Assembly (NCBI GenBank): GCA_947184155.2
Contig: CAMXCT020001382.1
Coordinates: 1-64,000, forward strand
Direction: 5' to 3'
DNA from: Cladocopium goreaui
Lineage: Eukaryota > Sar > Dinophyceae > Suessiales > Symbiodiniaceae
Length of the DNA stretch: 64,000 bases
Below, piece by piece: positions 54,437 to 64,000 of the stretch. How positions within the stretch are numbered: position 1 is the stretch's first letter; each line of letters begins with the position of its first letter. Under the pieces are notes generated by a model. The model was given only the letters and a program-made list of their open reading frames with translations, did no database searches and was not told the DNA's origin. A program made the translations under genes and the position numbers.

Positions 54437-57400
54437 CTAGCTGGTCAGCTGCACTGCGATCTCATCTTCAGAGGGATCTTCCGCTGCATCAGGTATGGGT
54501 GGGCACCATGCAACTGTAGGGTCTTCTGGATCACTCTCGCCATCGGTAGAAGCCGCTTCCTCATCCGTGGAGGGATCGTTCACTGTGTCTCCTGCACCCT
54601 CGGGGCTTGCGAGTTTCATAGACCCAGGATCAAACTGGCGATCCAATGTGTCCAAAAGTTCCGGTTGCAGCCGATGGGCATCGAAATAATGAATACCCGG
54701 TATTGCGACGAGTTGCCGATCCTGTATGCCCACGTGAAAGAAGACCTTGTGGCCTCGATGTCGATGAACAAGCGCTGGGGACCCATTGTAGGCTGCACAC
54801 AGCCAGAGAGGAGATCTGTAGCCATCAGCAGCATAACCATACAAGTATTCACGATCAATCGAGCAGGGGAAGAAGCCGCTGGTCGTTAGCACATGGTCAC
54901 GTGTGCGAGACTCCAGAGCTGCAAGGACCTCAGGGGGAAGGCGCAACTTGTCTCTGCATGCCACCACCAACCGATATCGTCGCCACACTCGCGTGCCATT
55001 GATGGTCACAATCATGGCAATAGCAAGAGGTGGTTTATCTTGGGAAATAAAAGGTGCCACTAATCCCCATTCCATTATAGCAATTTTGTCGGTGGGGTAG
55101 GCCGCAGGGCCATGGTACTGGATGTATCGGTTTTTCAGTGTGAAGTATCCATAATGATACACTCCCAGTGTCTGAGCCATGCCAATCATGCCTGCCATAT
55201 CAAGAGGCGAGACAATGTAGGTATGGTCAATGGCTCTTGTTAGCGCTACAGTTGCTCTTCCATAGCAGTCTTCACGCTCGTCTGCTGTTGCATCTCTGCG
55301 TCCTCCACTGAGAAACCCACAGCCTGTTTGAACAATGACCGCAATGCGTGCTGTTGCCCCCGCGGCAGAGGAAGTGGTGGAAACTCGCAACCCACCATAC
55401 CACGTAGTATGAAAGCCATGTTGGAGGAGCAAGTTGTGCACCGCAGTACGGTTACATAAGACAAGCAGCTGCGAGGTCGCTCCTTGTTGCAAGTTGCGAT
55501 GATAATTCTTCAGATAGGTGCAGAAAGCAACGACGTCCTCAACAGCAGCTCTTAAATCTTTAGGGGCATTCCACAGTACTGTCCGGAAACCTCCTTGAGC
55601 TACTGTGGACTCATGTGGCACGAAGTGTCCAATGTAAATATGATTGGGCTCGTGGAGGACTAACTCAGGATAGCGAACTGCAACGATAGCTTGGTAAGTC
55701 AGCATTGAGACCCGTGAGCTGTTAGGGAGAATGATACCCCAACGGTGAGGACCACATAGCCCGGCTGCTTCAAGGGTTGTGGTGCACTCAGGTACTCCAA
55801 ACTCCTCTGGTGCTGTGGCAATCAGCAGGACTGCAAGAGCTGCTGCAATTAGGCTGCTGTGTGCATCCAACTGGCACGAGATTCGGCGGTGAAACACCCG
55901 CCCTAGGGCGACAGGCAGCTCGTAGTCTTGCAGAGTGGATGTCCATGGGCCACTATGAGGCTTGTTTGCAAGTCTCAGCAGACTAAAGAGATCTGACTCC
56001 GGATCTTGGCTCGCATCAGGCCAGAGCTGAGCGACCAGTGCTGCCATACGTGCCGGTGGGAGATAGTCTCCTGGCCTATCAAGCGCTCTGAGCCCTAACG
56101 GCCGCTGCAACAGTTTGCGTCGATTGGCAGCCGCAGCTCGGCCTTTTGACAGCCCTCCTGGAGTTTGCCTGTGATCGCCAATGAAGACAGTGAGGGTGGG
56201 TTGTTGAATGGCAGCGAGAGCTGCGATCTCATGGTAGTTGCCGTTCTGTTGGCTTTCATCCATGAAAGCTAGCCAGGTGCGAGAGATCCAATGGCCAAAA
56301 GAGGAGTAGCGCATCGCCATCTCAGCCGTGGCTGAGCCACCTGTTGCAATGAGCACATTCTTGTATGCGATGATTTTGTTACGGTCACTGCACCGGACGT
56401 CAATTTTAGAAGCATAGGCTTCTCCTTTACCTTCCTCCATGCGACCAATTAGCCTGCCAAAACTCCTGATTGTGGGGGGCGCAAGATCACTAATTTGATC
56501 CGCAAGTGCTTTGGCAGCTACATTTTCTTTCGTATAGACAATCGCAACAAAGTCCTTGAGTTCACAGCTCAGTGCAATGAGCAAGACCGCTAGGGACCGC
56601 GTTTTGCCAGCACCAAAGACCCCTGCAATACATAAGTCAGATCTGCCTGTCAAAATAGCCAGCAGCAATGCAATTGAGACCGTTAAGACATGTCCATCAC
56701 CGTGGGCTGCTAGAGGGAGGAGGAACTCACGGTAATAACTGTCATGGGCCCCCTCCATCGAGATCGTGGCTGGTGTCAGGAAGCGGCTCAAGATGCTGAC
56801 TAGTGCATCGGTCAGCTTCGTTTTGTGCTCGCTGGCCATGCGGCGAGCAGGTATATGCGGCTGTACGATGCCCATGGCCAAAGGTAGGCGCGACTGGTTA
56901 GCTTGTGCAAACACCAAAAGTTCATGGCGGCTTCGTGTGTCACCCAGGAAGGCGAGCTCTTCCCACACTACGGCCATAGACACATGTTCTTCAATGGGTT
57001 TCGGCCAGTCCTGTGCAGGATCAAAGTAACTCATTGTTTTGAGATACTGGTCTAACAGTCGTCCGCAAAACGTCCGAGCAATGAGTAATGAGACGATTAC
57101 AAGCTCTAGCAACTTCGGGGCAATGCGTTTGATTGCTCGCTGAGCAGGGTTCTTGCTGGTTCCGCTGTGCATCACCTTTTCATGTACCAGTAGTATAACA
57201 CACCGCTGCTGAGTGTCTGGCAACTGGAGTACTCCGAGTAGCGCTCTGCCCGCCATCACGTTGGCTTCAAGGTTGCCTAGATTCCCAGCTTCACAGAGAT
57301 CACGTGGCGAAGCCTGTGGAACATCCAAAGGTGCACTAAAGAGTAGGAGAGGGGCACCTTCAGTATGTAGGTGAATGACATGAAAACCAGCATACGCCTC

Positions 57401-58470
57401 ATATTGGTAGGTGACCTGCATCCGCGTTCCAGTTTGTCCTCGCTTCTTCTGCTGAGCTAGTTCTACACTGACCCAGGGCTGAAGGTGTTGGAGCTGCCGT
57501 CCCGCATGATAGGCGTCTAGTTGCGGAAGCACCATGTCCAGCAGGAAGATGAGGGTTCTTAATGAAAAACCACGCAGGAATTCCGCCAGTAAATTGCGAA
57601 CCAGCACCCCTCCTTCATCGTGGGATCCTCCTGGTGTGGGAATCATCGCGATCAGAGCCGCTTGTAACTCAGCTTCCGTATCAGGCTGACCATCCCGAAT
57701 GTCCCGGCCGACAATAGGCACTGTTTGTAGCTCAGTGTTTCCTTCTCCAGCGGCTACTAACAGAGTGCTTAGAGTCGTCTTGAGGTGCACAGGAAAGTCA
57801 AAGCTAACCCATGAGAGTACGCGCAGCAATCCTTCACACCGTACCCCGTGTGGAATGACCTGAAGGGTGGTGATTTGCAATCTTTGAACTTCATGGACCC
57901 CTTCATCAAGGTCAATGAAAAGCAAGTGGCCGTATGAGTGTTTGGCACGCCCACTCCATGTGGGGTGCCCTTCTATAAGAACCACCTGGTAGTTGAATTC
58001 TGTCAGAGAGTCAGGTTTCCATACACATAGCCGGTCCTCCAGGCAGTGCACCAGGGTGACTCTGCGTTCGCCAGTGGCAAGTCGCATCATCTCCGGCGGC
58101 GTCGCAATCGCAGCCACTTTAGTGAGGCCTGGGAATGCAGCGAAATCACTCAGGATCTCGTGAACTGCAAGGCCCGTGTAGGACCCTGCCGAGAAACCAT
58201 AAATGTTGACGTCCCTGACACCTCCTGCAGCCACTGTAGTGACTAATTGAGGAAAGCATGACTTCAGGAAACGATGTTTGCCTTGTGGATGGTAACAGCG
58301 AAAGATCTGCATGATTGCTGTTGACCAGGTCGGGTGTGGGGGTCTGGCATGAGCTGGCCGGATATGCGCAGCCTGAATGAGACGAATCGCTCTCGTGAGC
58401 AACAGTTGGTGATCGGAGAAACGTTCAGGGAGGAAGTCTCGCCACGCTGTCCATCCTTCTGCAGTGGAGA
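54437..58470 (-). CDS. Large protein with alpha/beta-hydrolase-like region and SF1 (UPF1-like) helicase
   Basis: The frame is open from 58540 but has no ATG there; it continues the upstream glycosyltransferase-like frame after a shift near 58465. Counting from 58540, VNIYGFSAGSYTGLAVHEI (about 112-130) is a nucleophile-elbow motif GFSAG of alpha/beta hydrolases. Helicase motifs follow: GVFGAGKTRSLAV (about 640, Walker A), AFMDESQQN (about 759, motif II, DExQ type), VFIGDHRQTPGGL (about 790, motif III) and YGRATVALTRAIDHTYIVSP (about 1100, motif VI). This set and the spacing are those of superfamily 1 helicases of the UPF1 type, which unwind RNA or DNA with ATP. Insertions between motifs are large. 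The C-terminus is acidic. The stop is 5 nt before the next ATG. Confidence 0.75.
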
Positions 58471-60714
58471 GTATAGCTGGTAGACCGCATATTCGTGCAC
58501 TGTTTTGGTTAGGCCCAATTGGGTGACATGTGCTTCCCAATTATCCGTCATAGCGAGCGATGGGCCATACACCTTTGTTTGTGCATGATTTTGCAGAAAA
58601 ATATCATAGTCTTGTTCGCCACTCAGTAGGCCACCTCCTAATCCACTGCAGTGCACTTCAAGGGGTCGATCTTGCATTGGGGCGTCATCTTGCCAAACTT
58701 CTAAGAGGGAAAAGACCAAAGACGCCCACTCATCAGAACTCTTGAGTGCTGCGGGCAGCGCAGCAGCAGGTGTGCTTCCAATGTAGTTTTGTTTGGACAC
58801 TTCTCTAACATCTATGGTTTGCTCATTGACAGTGACGTCCCACTTAGCCATCTCTCTGAAAGGTAACGGAAGACCAAAATTCACGGAAGCTGCTTGCTGC
58901 AGCGATGTACATGAGGGTTCCGATTGTACCTTTCGTTGCCACAGTCCACACAGCAAAATTAGTTGAGCTTGGGAAAGTGGAGGAGGAGGCACTTTGGCAT
59001 GTAGTCGCAGACCAAGCACTGGAAGGAAATTGTGATGTAGCCATTGAGGCTTCCATTCTTGTGTACCAAATAAAGCTGCAGCGAAAGGCAACCAGCCATA
59101 TTGGGCGAGGTCAGCGAGACTGCCAGGCATTCTTCTCTTGGCATGGGTGCCAAACCCATGCAGAATAACAGGCCGCATGTAATGTGGCTCGATTTCCATG
59201 GCCTGGTACATCTTGTCTCCTGGTAGCACGCGTACACTGACCTCACCTGGTAGCAGGCTAAGGGTCGGAAGGGCACCTTGCTCGTAGGCAGGCCGAGCCC
59301 ATTTATGGAAGTTTGGTTGTCTGCCTTGATAGCCATCAAGGATCTTCCGTAAATGACCATGGCGCGGCCAAACTCCAGAGGCTGGGACAGGAAACGTGAC
59401 TAATCCAGACCACTGGCCTAACACACTCCACGCATGGCACCAATCTGCAGTAACACGAGTGGACGTGCCCAGCAGAGGAGAGCCAAGTAATCCACTAGCT
59501 ACTGCCTGCTCAACATCTGCAGGTGGATACGTGGTAGCAAGGTAGGCTTCAACATGTTCATGGTAGGCACGAGTAATGACGTGGGCTATTTCATCAGGAT
59601 CCGTGTCCGAGTCCTCCAAGGTAGTGACCGGTACGGGGCTCTCATGACCCGAAGCTAATACAATGACCAGACCCGCATTGATTTCAGTGAATGCCTCACT
59701 CACAAGGATGACTCCTTTGGGCTTGCACGCACTGGTAGTTTCATCAACGTCTGATTTGTCCTTCCGGGTAGGTTTGGTTGACCCAGCCGGGGAAGAGTCA
59801 TTGCTGCTAGACGTCGCCCGTCGAGACATGCGGGGACTAGGGTCTGGCGAATCACCATAGTCAACCTCGTCTGCCAAATTTGCACCATAGGTAAGGGGAG
59901 GGACTCGTGGTGGGTCAGCTTTTCTGACAGCAAGATTGTCCGCACTATGCGATCTAGATAGCTTCGATGGTGGACCAGGCTGCTGCATGTCCCTTCCCGT
60001 GTCAACAGAGCGAACACGTTTGTGCGATGACGCAATGGGGCTTGACTGTTTGCTCTTCGCAACTTTGCTTGATGTAGCTGGTCGGGTCGGGTCAGTGCTC
60101 GCAAGCCAAAGTTCTCGTATCTCGAAGAGGGTCACTGGCACACAATCGCTGTCAATCAGTGCAAAATTGATGGTCGGAAAGAGGAACACACACGCATCAA
60201 GGATGTACGTTCCTGCCCATGTTGGGTGTACCTTATGAAGACCAGTGTCAGCTGAAATGTGAACAAATACAACTGTGGTGAGTTCTCCATATGGGCCAAC
60301 ATAGCGTAACCGTTCTTTCCACCAAGCAGCGACCATTGGCCAATGGCTGAGTCCTTGCACGGATTTGACCTCGTCCGACTGCAAATCACGATTATCCGTC
60401 ACCAAGTACACGGTGTGGTAAGGCAAGAAAGCAGAGCTTTGACTAACCAACCATCGATACAACTTGTGCCAGTCAGGTCCAGGTGGAGTTTCGATCCCGT
60501 TTACCATTGCAATTTCGTAGTCATGTCGATCAGGATCAGCTGTCTTCTTATGGGGGTCTCCAAATCGCCAGTGCTGTTCAATAGATACATTCAGCCCGTA
60601 CTCAGTAGAAATGCTCTTGTGCTGTTCAAGTGCATAGAGCAGATCCAAGAAACTGATTTCAGGATTTTTGGCGTACCAGGACTTCACAACTTGTTCCCTG
60701 GAGAGCAGAGACAT
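58470..60714 (-). CDS. Glycosyltransferase-like N-terminal part of the helicase protein
   Basis: The ORF starts at ATG 60714-60712 (MSLLSREQVVKSWYAKNPEI); the longer frame upstream is repeat DNA without ATG. Near residue 130-195 it reads YRWLVSQSSAF, HTVYLVTDNRDL, then YILDACVFLFPTINFALIDS followed by DCVPVTLFEIRELW. The hydrophobic strand ending in DSD and the following LFEIRELW resemble the DxD region of GT8-like glycosyltransferases, and VILHGFGTHAKRR near residue 560 could be the C-terminal metal-binding H. Residues 215-360 are a disordered S/P/K-rich linker. The frame runs to 58264, but after about 58465 the sensible sequence moves to the frame of the helicase (STAEGWTAWRDFLPERF). So this and the helicase are probably one gene of about 2,100 codons with a frameshift. 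Confidence 0.55.
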
Positions 60715-61620
60715 CTCACTGTTCAGTTCCTGTATAGCTGATTTGAGTGTAAAGGTTATGAGGGGGGAGGGATGGGGAGGTGTTGAGAATCCTGACACGT
60801 CTCTGGTCAGAAGACTCGAGCACTCCAAGCAGTACCGATACACCGAGTAAAGGAAATTAAAGAAGGGAACCCCAAACCAAAGACCAAACGGCAAAAAGCG
60901 ACCGGAAAAACCCTAAATCAAAAAAGGGGGGGAGGGAACAAGTGTTGAAAAACCTGACACGTCTTTGGCCAGGCAGTTCAAGCACCTTAACAGGAAGCAA
61001 GAGGAACAAAGCACAAGACAAGAAAACCAACAGACAGCACAGATACAGCGGTACCCAATGCGGGGAGGGGGTAAGGTGCAAAAAGGAGGGAGAGCGGGGC
61101 AAGAAAAGCTGGAAGCCCTGACAGTCTTTAGTCAGAAAATCCAGGCACGAAGAAAGAGAGGAGATCAGAGAGGGAGCAGGAGGGAGCAGAGCTCAAAGAA
61201 ATTAGGCAGCAATCAATATCGCGAAAGAAGATCCCAAGCGCACGAAGGATCAGGGTGTAAGCTGTGGTATGGACGAAACAAGCTTGTGCGTACTATCTAC
61301 AGCCCAATTACCAGAGGAGTTTGTTTTATCTATCCCTTACTGAGATAGGGAGGCACTATATCTACCCACTTTCTCAAACCCAGCTGCGGCAGCAGGTCTG
61401 TCTACTGCTGTGGTTTTGAGCCAATAGGGTCGCAGGGAGTGGCAATTACATGTAGCTGCGCACACGAAACTTGTGTAGTTAAGGACACCTTTGTTCAAAG
61501 GAAGCTTGACTGATATGTACTGCGCTTACTGTTTTCCCGGGATCACAAAAAGGGCCCACAGAGTCAGCCTTTCCATGGTGACAGCCTCTCACTGGGAAAG
61601 TGTCCATCTATATCGCAGGA
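60715..61620 (-). other. Spacer with three diverged repeats of about 163 bp and a hairpin motif
   Basis: CTGACACGTCT...GGTCAG-like hairpins stand at 60792-60810, 60954-60972 and 61118-61135, at distances of 162 and 164 bp. Each is followed on the plus strand by a TTCAAGCAC-like stretch and a purine-rich tract; on the coding strand this is a pyrimidine-rich tract. The last one ends 77 nt before the ATG of the glycosyltransferase-like ORF. The rest (61140-61620) has no gene or clear repeat. Confidence 0.6.
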
Positions 61621-62739
61621 TTAGTCAACTTGATGCAGGAAAGTCTCGGCCCGGTTGAGCTCTGGAGGATTTTGCAGCTCATTTCGTATTCGTACTGGTA
61701 AATACAATCCTTCGAGTATTCTGCGCCATCGGAACGTAGTAAAGTTTGTCTGTCGTGACTGCTTTTCGATGATATGTTGATATTTCCACACAGTCTGCCT
61801 CATGATAGTGGTGGCCCTCTCTGTAAGGGCTGTAGGCTTCACTCGTGCCAGGGAGTATTGTCCTCTCCCTACCCCTTCTGTAGCGTTGATGAATTGCTGT
61901 AGCATGTCAATGACCGTGTCCTCTGTACTCTGCGCAGCAGCAGCTTGTACAGCATTGAAGACTTCTTTTCGGGCGGCGTGACCGTGCCATTGCAGTGAAT
62001 GACAAAGCACGGAGGCAATCGCAATCTCCTGCCACGGGTCCGCTTGCGCGTCTAGGAGCAGCTGTACATTTTTCTTGTGCCGATGGAGGACAGCAAGAAA
62101 CAGTGGTGGTAGCGCTCCTTTCACGGGCATGACCGAGGCACCAGCCTCGAGCAGAGTTTGAACAAGCTGTGAGCTGCCCAATTCAACTGCCAATTCCAAC
62201 ATAGTGGTAGGTTGCGTTTTGGGCGGGAGAGTATTGGGGTCAGCTTGGGCTTGTAACAATAAATAAGTTAAGCTGGCCCCATGTCGAGGAAAGCAGTGGC
62301 CAGCACTAGGCTGGTAAGCATATGGATCAGTAGAATGATCTCGAAGGATAGCAGAAGCTACTAACGTGCTGATATGCCCTCCCTCCGTCATCAGGCCCGT
62401 AAGGCCTACTCCCTTGCCGAGGAGATAGCTTAAATCCATAACATCTTTGTGATGAATGGCTGTCATAAGGTCTTGGTATTGCTCTGCTGATGGGACTTGC
62501 AATGATTGCACTATATAGCATACAGTTGCCTCATTTGCATCAGTATCAAGCTGAACAGCCCTCAGTGGCGATTGGATTACTGAAGAGCTGTCCGCATAGA
62601 GGACCACTTGGAAGGGTGAATCCAACCTAAGCACTTTGGCCATCTGTTTCATGATATCCCATCCGAGAATTGACCGTTCCATGACGTCCATCGTCAGGGC
62701 TACTTCTCCAAGGAGTCCATGGCGCACACAGAGTCGCAT
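61621..62739 (-). CDS. Ankyrin-repeat protein of the helicase locus
   Basis: The frame is open to 62877 without an ATG, and part of the upstream frame is the hairpin motif of 62771-62788. I start at MRLCVRHGLLGEVALTMDVM. MDVMERSILGWDIMKQ, 16 residues on, is an alternative. Ankyrin-type repeats are visible: TYLLLQAQADPNTLPPK, then TTMLELAVELGSSQLVQTLL followed by EAGASVMP, then PPLFLAVLHRHKKNVQLLLD followed by AQADP. The repeat tips (LLxAxADP) fit the ankyrin consensus, which binds partner proteins. The N-terminal 130 residues with VVLYADSSSVIQSPL and the C-terminal helical part have no recognised domain. It lies about 0.9 kb upstream of the glycosyltransferase-like ORF on the same strand. Confidence 0.65.
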   Translation of the reverse strand: MRLCVRHGLLGEVALTMDVMERSILGWDIMKQMAKVLRLDSPFQVVLYADSSSVIQSPLRAVQLDTDANEATVCYIVQSLQVPSAEQYQDLMTAIHHKDVMDLSYLLGKGVGLTGLMTEGGHISTLVASAILRDHSTDPYAYQPSAGHCFPRHGASLTYLLLQAQADPNTLPPKTQPTTMLELAVELGSSQLVQTLLEAGASVMPVKGALPPLFLAVLHRHKKNVQLLLDAQADPWQEIAIASVLCHSLQWHGHAARKEVFNAVQAAAAQSTEDTVIDMLQQFINATEGVGRGQYSLARVKPTALTERATTIMRQTVWKYQHIIEKQSRQTNFTTFRWRRILEGLYLPVRIRNELQNPPELNRAETFLHQVD

Positions 62740-63321
62740 ACGTATCCCGTAAAATGGAGCGGAGGCAACCCTGACAGTCTTTAGCCAGAGAAGCCTCACA
62801 CTTAAGACTACCGCCAAAGGACTCGTCAAAGTAAGGAATAGGGAGGATACAGATGGGGATACCTGGAAGTAAAGCAATCAACAAAGATCAGATCATCGAG
62901 ACTTGACCAGAATTGCAAAACAGACTAAACATGAAAAACCTTGTAACGAACACATTGAAATGCAAGACAACACATCGAGCCAGGGACTTAACCTGTACCA
63001 GGAACCGTTAATGGAGATCACAAAATCAGTGCTTTGTTTTGATCTAAAAATGCTGCAGGCCCTCCATCGAGCAGCACGACAAGTGGCCTCATGCTCACCA
63101 CAGACAGTTTCTGCAGGAGTGCAAAGGAAGAATACCGCATGCAATGCTTTACCTGCATACTGATATTAATAGACTTCTACTGATTCATCAATAGGCGTAT
63201 CTTCCTGTGCAATTAGCTTCTTTTCACGTCCTGCATCCTCGGGGTGAGAATAGGGCCACAGTCTTCGCTGTGGTTCCTGCGGACTTTATACAGCATGCAG
63301 ATGTCAGAATTTAATGTGCAC
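62740..63321. other. Spacer with one hairpin motif
   Basis: The hairpin motif CTGACAGTCTTTAGCCAG lies at 62771-62788, about 30 nt before the chosen ATG of the ankyrin ORF. CTTTACTTCCAG at 62863-62874 on the minus strand could be a splice acceptor. No other feature seen. Confidence 0.45.
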
Positions 63322-64000
63322 TCAGTTCTGACTTCCCTCTGTAGCTGGCTCTGTGCAAGATTCGGTTGGAGCAGCTGAAGCAGCTTGCCCCAAATCTTCC
63401 TCCTTAGCTGCTGCTTGTTCATTCTCGATTTGCACTAAATTGCCCACAACTTCTTCCATTTGGGTGGCTGCCTCTATAACAACTGATAATAGAGTGCGAG
63501 CATAAGCCAGCTGTTTAGCAGCACGGGCCCGGCCCTCTGCCGCAGGTCCTAGTGGCGGTACTTCACCTTGTCGCCACATCGTGACTTTGCTGGTTGTATG
63601 GGTTGGCACTGTTGCAGCTGAGTTAGACTCAGCCTGATCGGCAAAGGTCGCATTGAGCTTCTGCAGATCACGTGCACTGTAATTCCCGGACGGGTCAACC
63701 TGTATATTCGTTTGTCCCGAGGAGTCCGAGTGCTTTCTCTTGCCAGGTAGGTTCTCTTCCCTTCGAGGCATGGGCTTCATGGCAATTTTGTGTTCAAAGC
63801 CAGTCTTGAAAGTTTCGTGAGCTGCTGAACTACAACGGGATTCTTTTTTCAGGGCTATGGTTTTATCCGTCACCTTGCCTGAGCTATTGGTCAGGTCAGT
63901 GAAGTACCAGCACGATGTACGATTTGCCAGGATATTATGTTCATGCATCCTGTCAACATAAAAATGATTCAATTTCTCACTGTGTTGGTGGTTCGTGATG
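63322..64000 (-). CDS. Unknown ORF at the window edge, 5' end incomplete
   Basis: The frame is open to the end of the window and its listed start is not ATG, so the gene probably begins outside or is an internal exon. The first ATG is MHEHNILANRTSCWYF. A basic segment MKPMPRREENLPGKRKHSD, likely a nuclear localisation signal, is followed by a polar middle. The last 90 residues are alanine- and glutamate-rich and helical (RARAAKQLAYARTLLSVVIE, then MEEVVGNLVQIENEQAA), consistent with a coiled coil. No family is recognised. It lies upstream of the ankyrin ORF on the same strand. Confidence 0.45.
   Translation of the reverse strand, partial: ITNHQHSEKLNHFYVDRMHEHNILANRTSCWYFTDLTNSSGKVTDKTIALKKESRCSSAAHETFKTGFEHKIAMKPMPRREENLPGKRKHSDSSGQTNIQVDPSGNYSARDLQKLNATFADQAESNSAATVPTHTTSKVTMWRQGEVPPLGPAAEGRARAAKQLAYARTLLSVVIEAATQMEEVVGNLVQIENEQAAAKEEDLGQAASAAPTESCTEPATEGSQN

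Overview
The window looks like nuclear DNA of a dinoflagellate. The base for this is an assembly of traits rather than a marker gene: long minus-strand ORFs of retroelements, a short GA-AG intron flanked by a direct repeat, tRNA-derived SINEs, a copia-like remnant, and large tracts of tandem repeats with few genes. Nothing suggests a bacterium, organelle or plasmid. Most of the 64 kb is mobile or repeated DNA. No rRNA gene, convincing functional tRNA or CRISPR array was seen.

Layout. 1-5.7 kb: intergenic DNA with a 1.1 kb minisatellite and exons of a split EF-hand gene on the minus strand. 5718-19043: a nearly complete 13.3 kb retroelement on the minus strand, bounded by two almost identical 653/654-bp direct repeats. 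It carries an SR-rich ORF, a Gag-like ORF, a GIY-YIG endonuclease plus reverse transcriptase of the Penelope-like (PLE) type with the endonuclease at the N-terminus, a SANT/Myb protein and four more small ORFs. The Gag-like and endonuclease reading frames are one frame split by a single UGA in the context UGA-CUAG, a known readthrough context. 19-28.4 kb: gene-poor DNA with a 464-bp tandem array and a 1.58-kb tandem duplication. 28.9-31.8 kb: decayed retroelement coding sequence on the minus strand. 32-38 kb: AT-rich intergenic DNA, a large GATA microsatellite and a 52-bp tandem array. 38.0-40.1 kb: a relic of the helicase locus found at 53-60 kb, broken up by SINEs with visible target-site duplications.

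40617-50586: a second element of about 10 kb with 1.43-kb direct repeats at its ends and three minus-strand ORFs but no recognisable reverse transcriptase. 53-64 kb: a minus-strand locus with five ORFs: an unknown ORF open at the window edge, an ankyrin-repeat protein, a glycosyltransferase-like protein that runs by one frameshift into an alpha/beta-hydrolase-like plus SF1 helicase protein, and a 430-residue protein starting 5 nt after the helicase stop. A hairpin motif with a compensatory base pair recurs in the spacers of this locus.

The strongest candidate for an undescribed system is the 5.7-19.0 kb element: a multi-gene PLE with N-terminal endonuclease, an apparent readthrough polyprotein and several accessory proteins. 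The best second candidate is the helicase locus, because the relic at 38.6-39.5 kb shows it is multicopy and keeps the same gene order. All functional statements rest on reading motifs by eye. No database search was possible.
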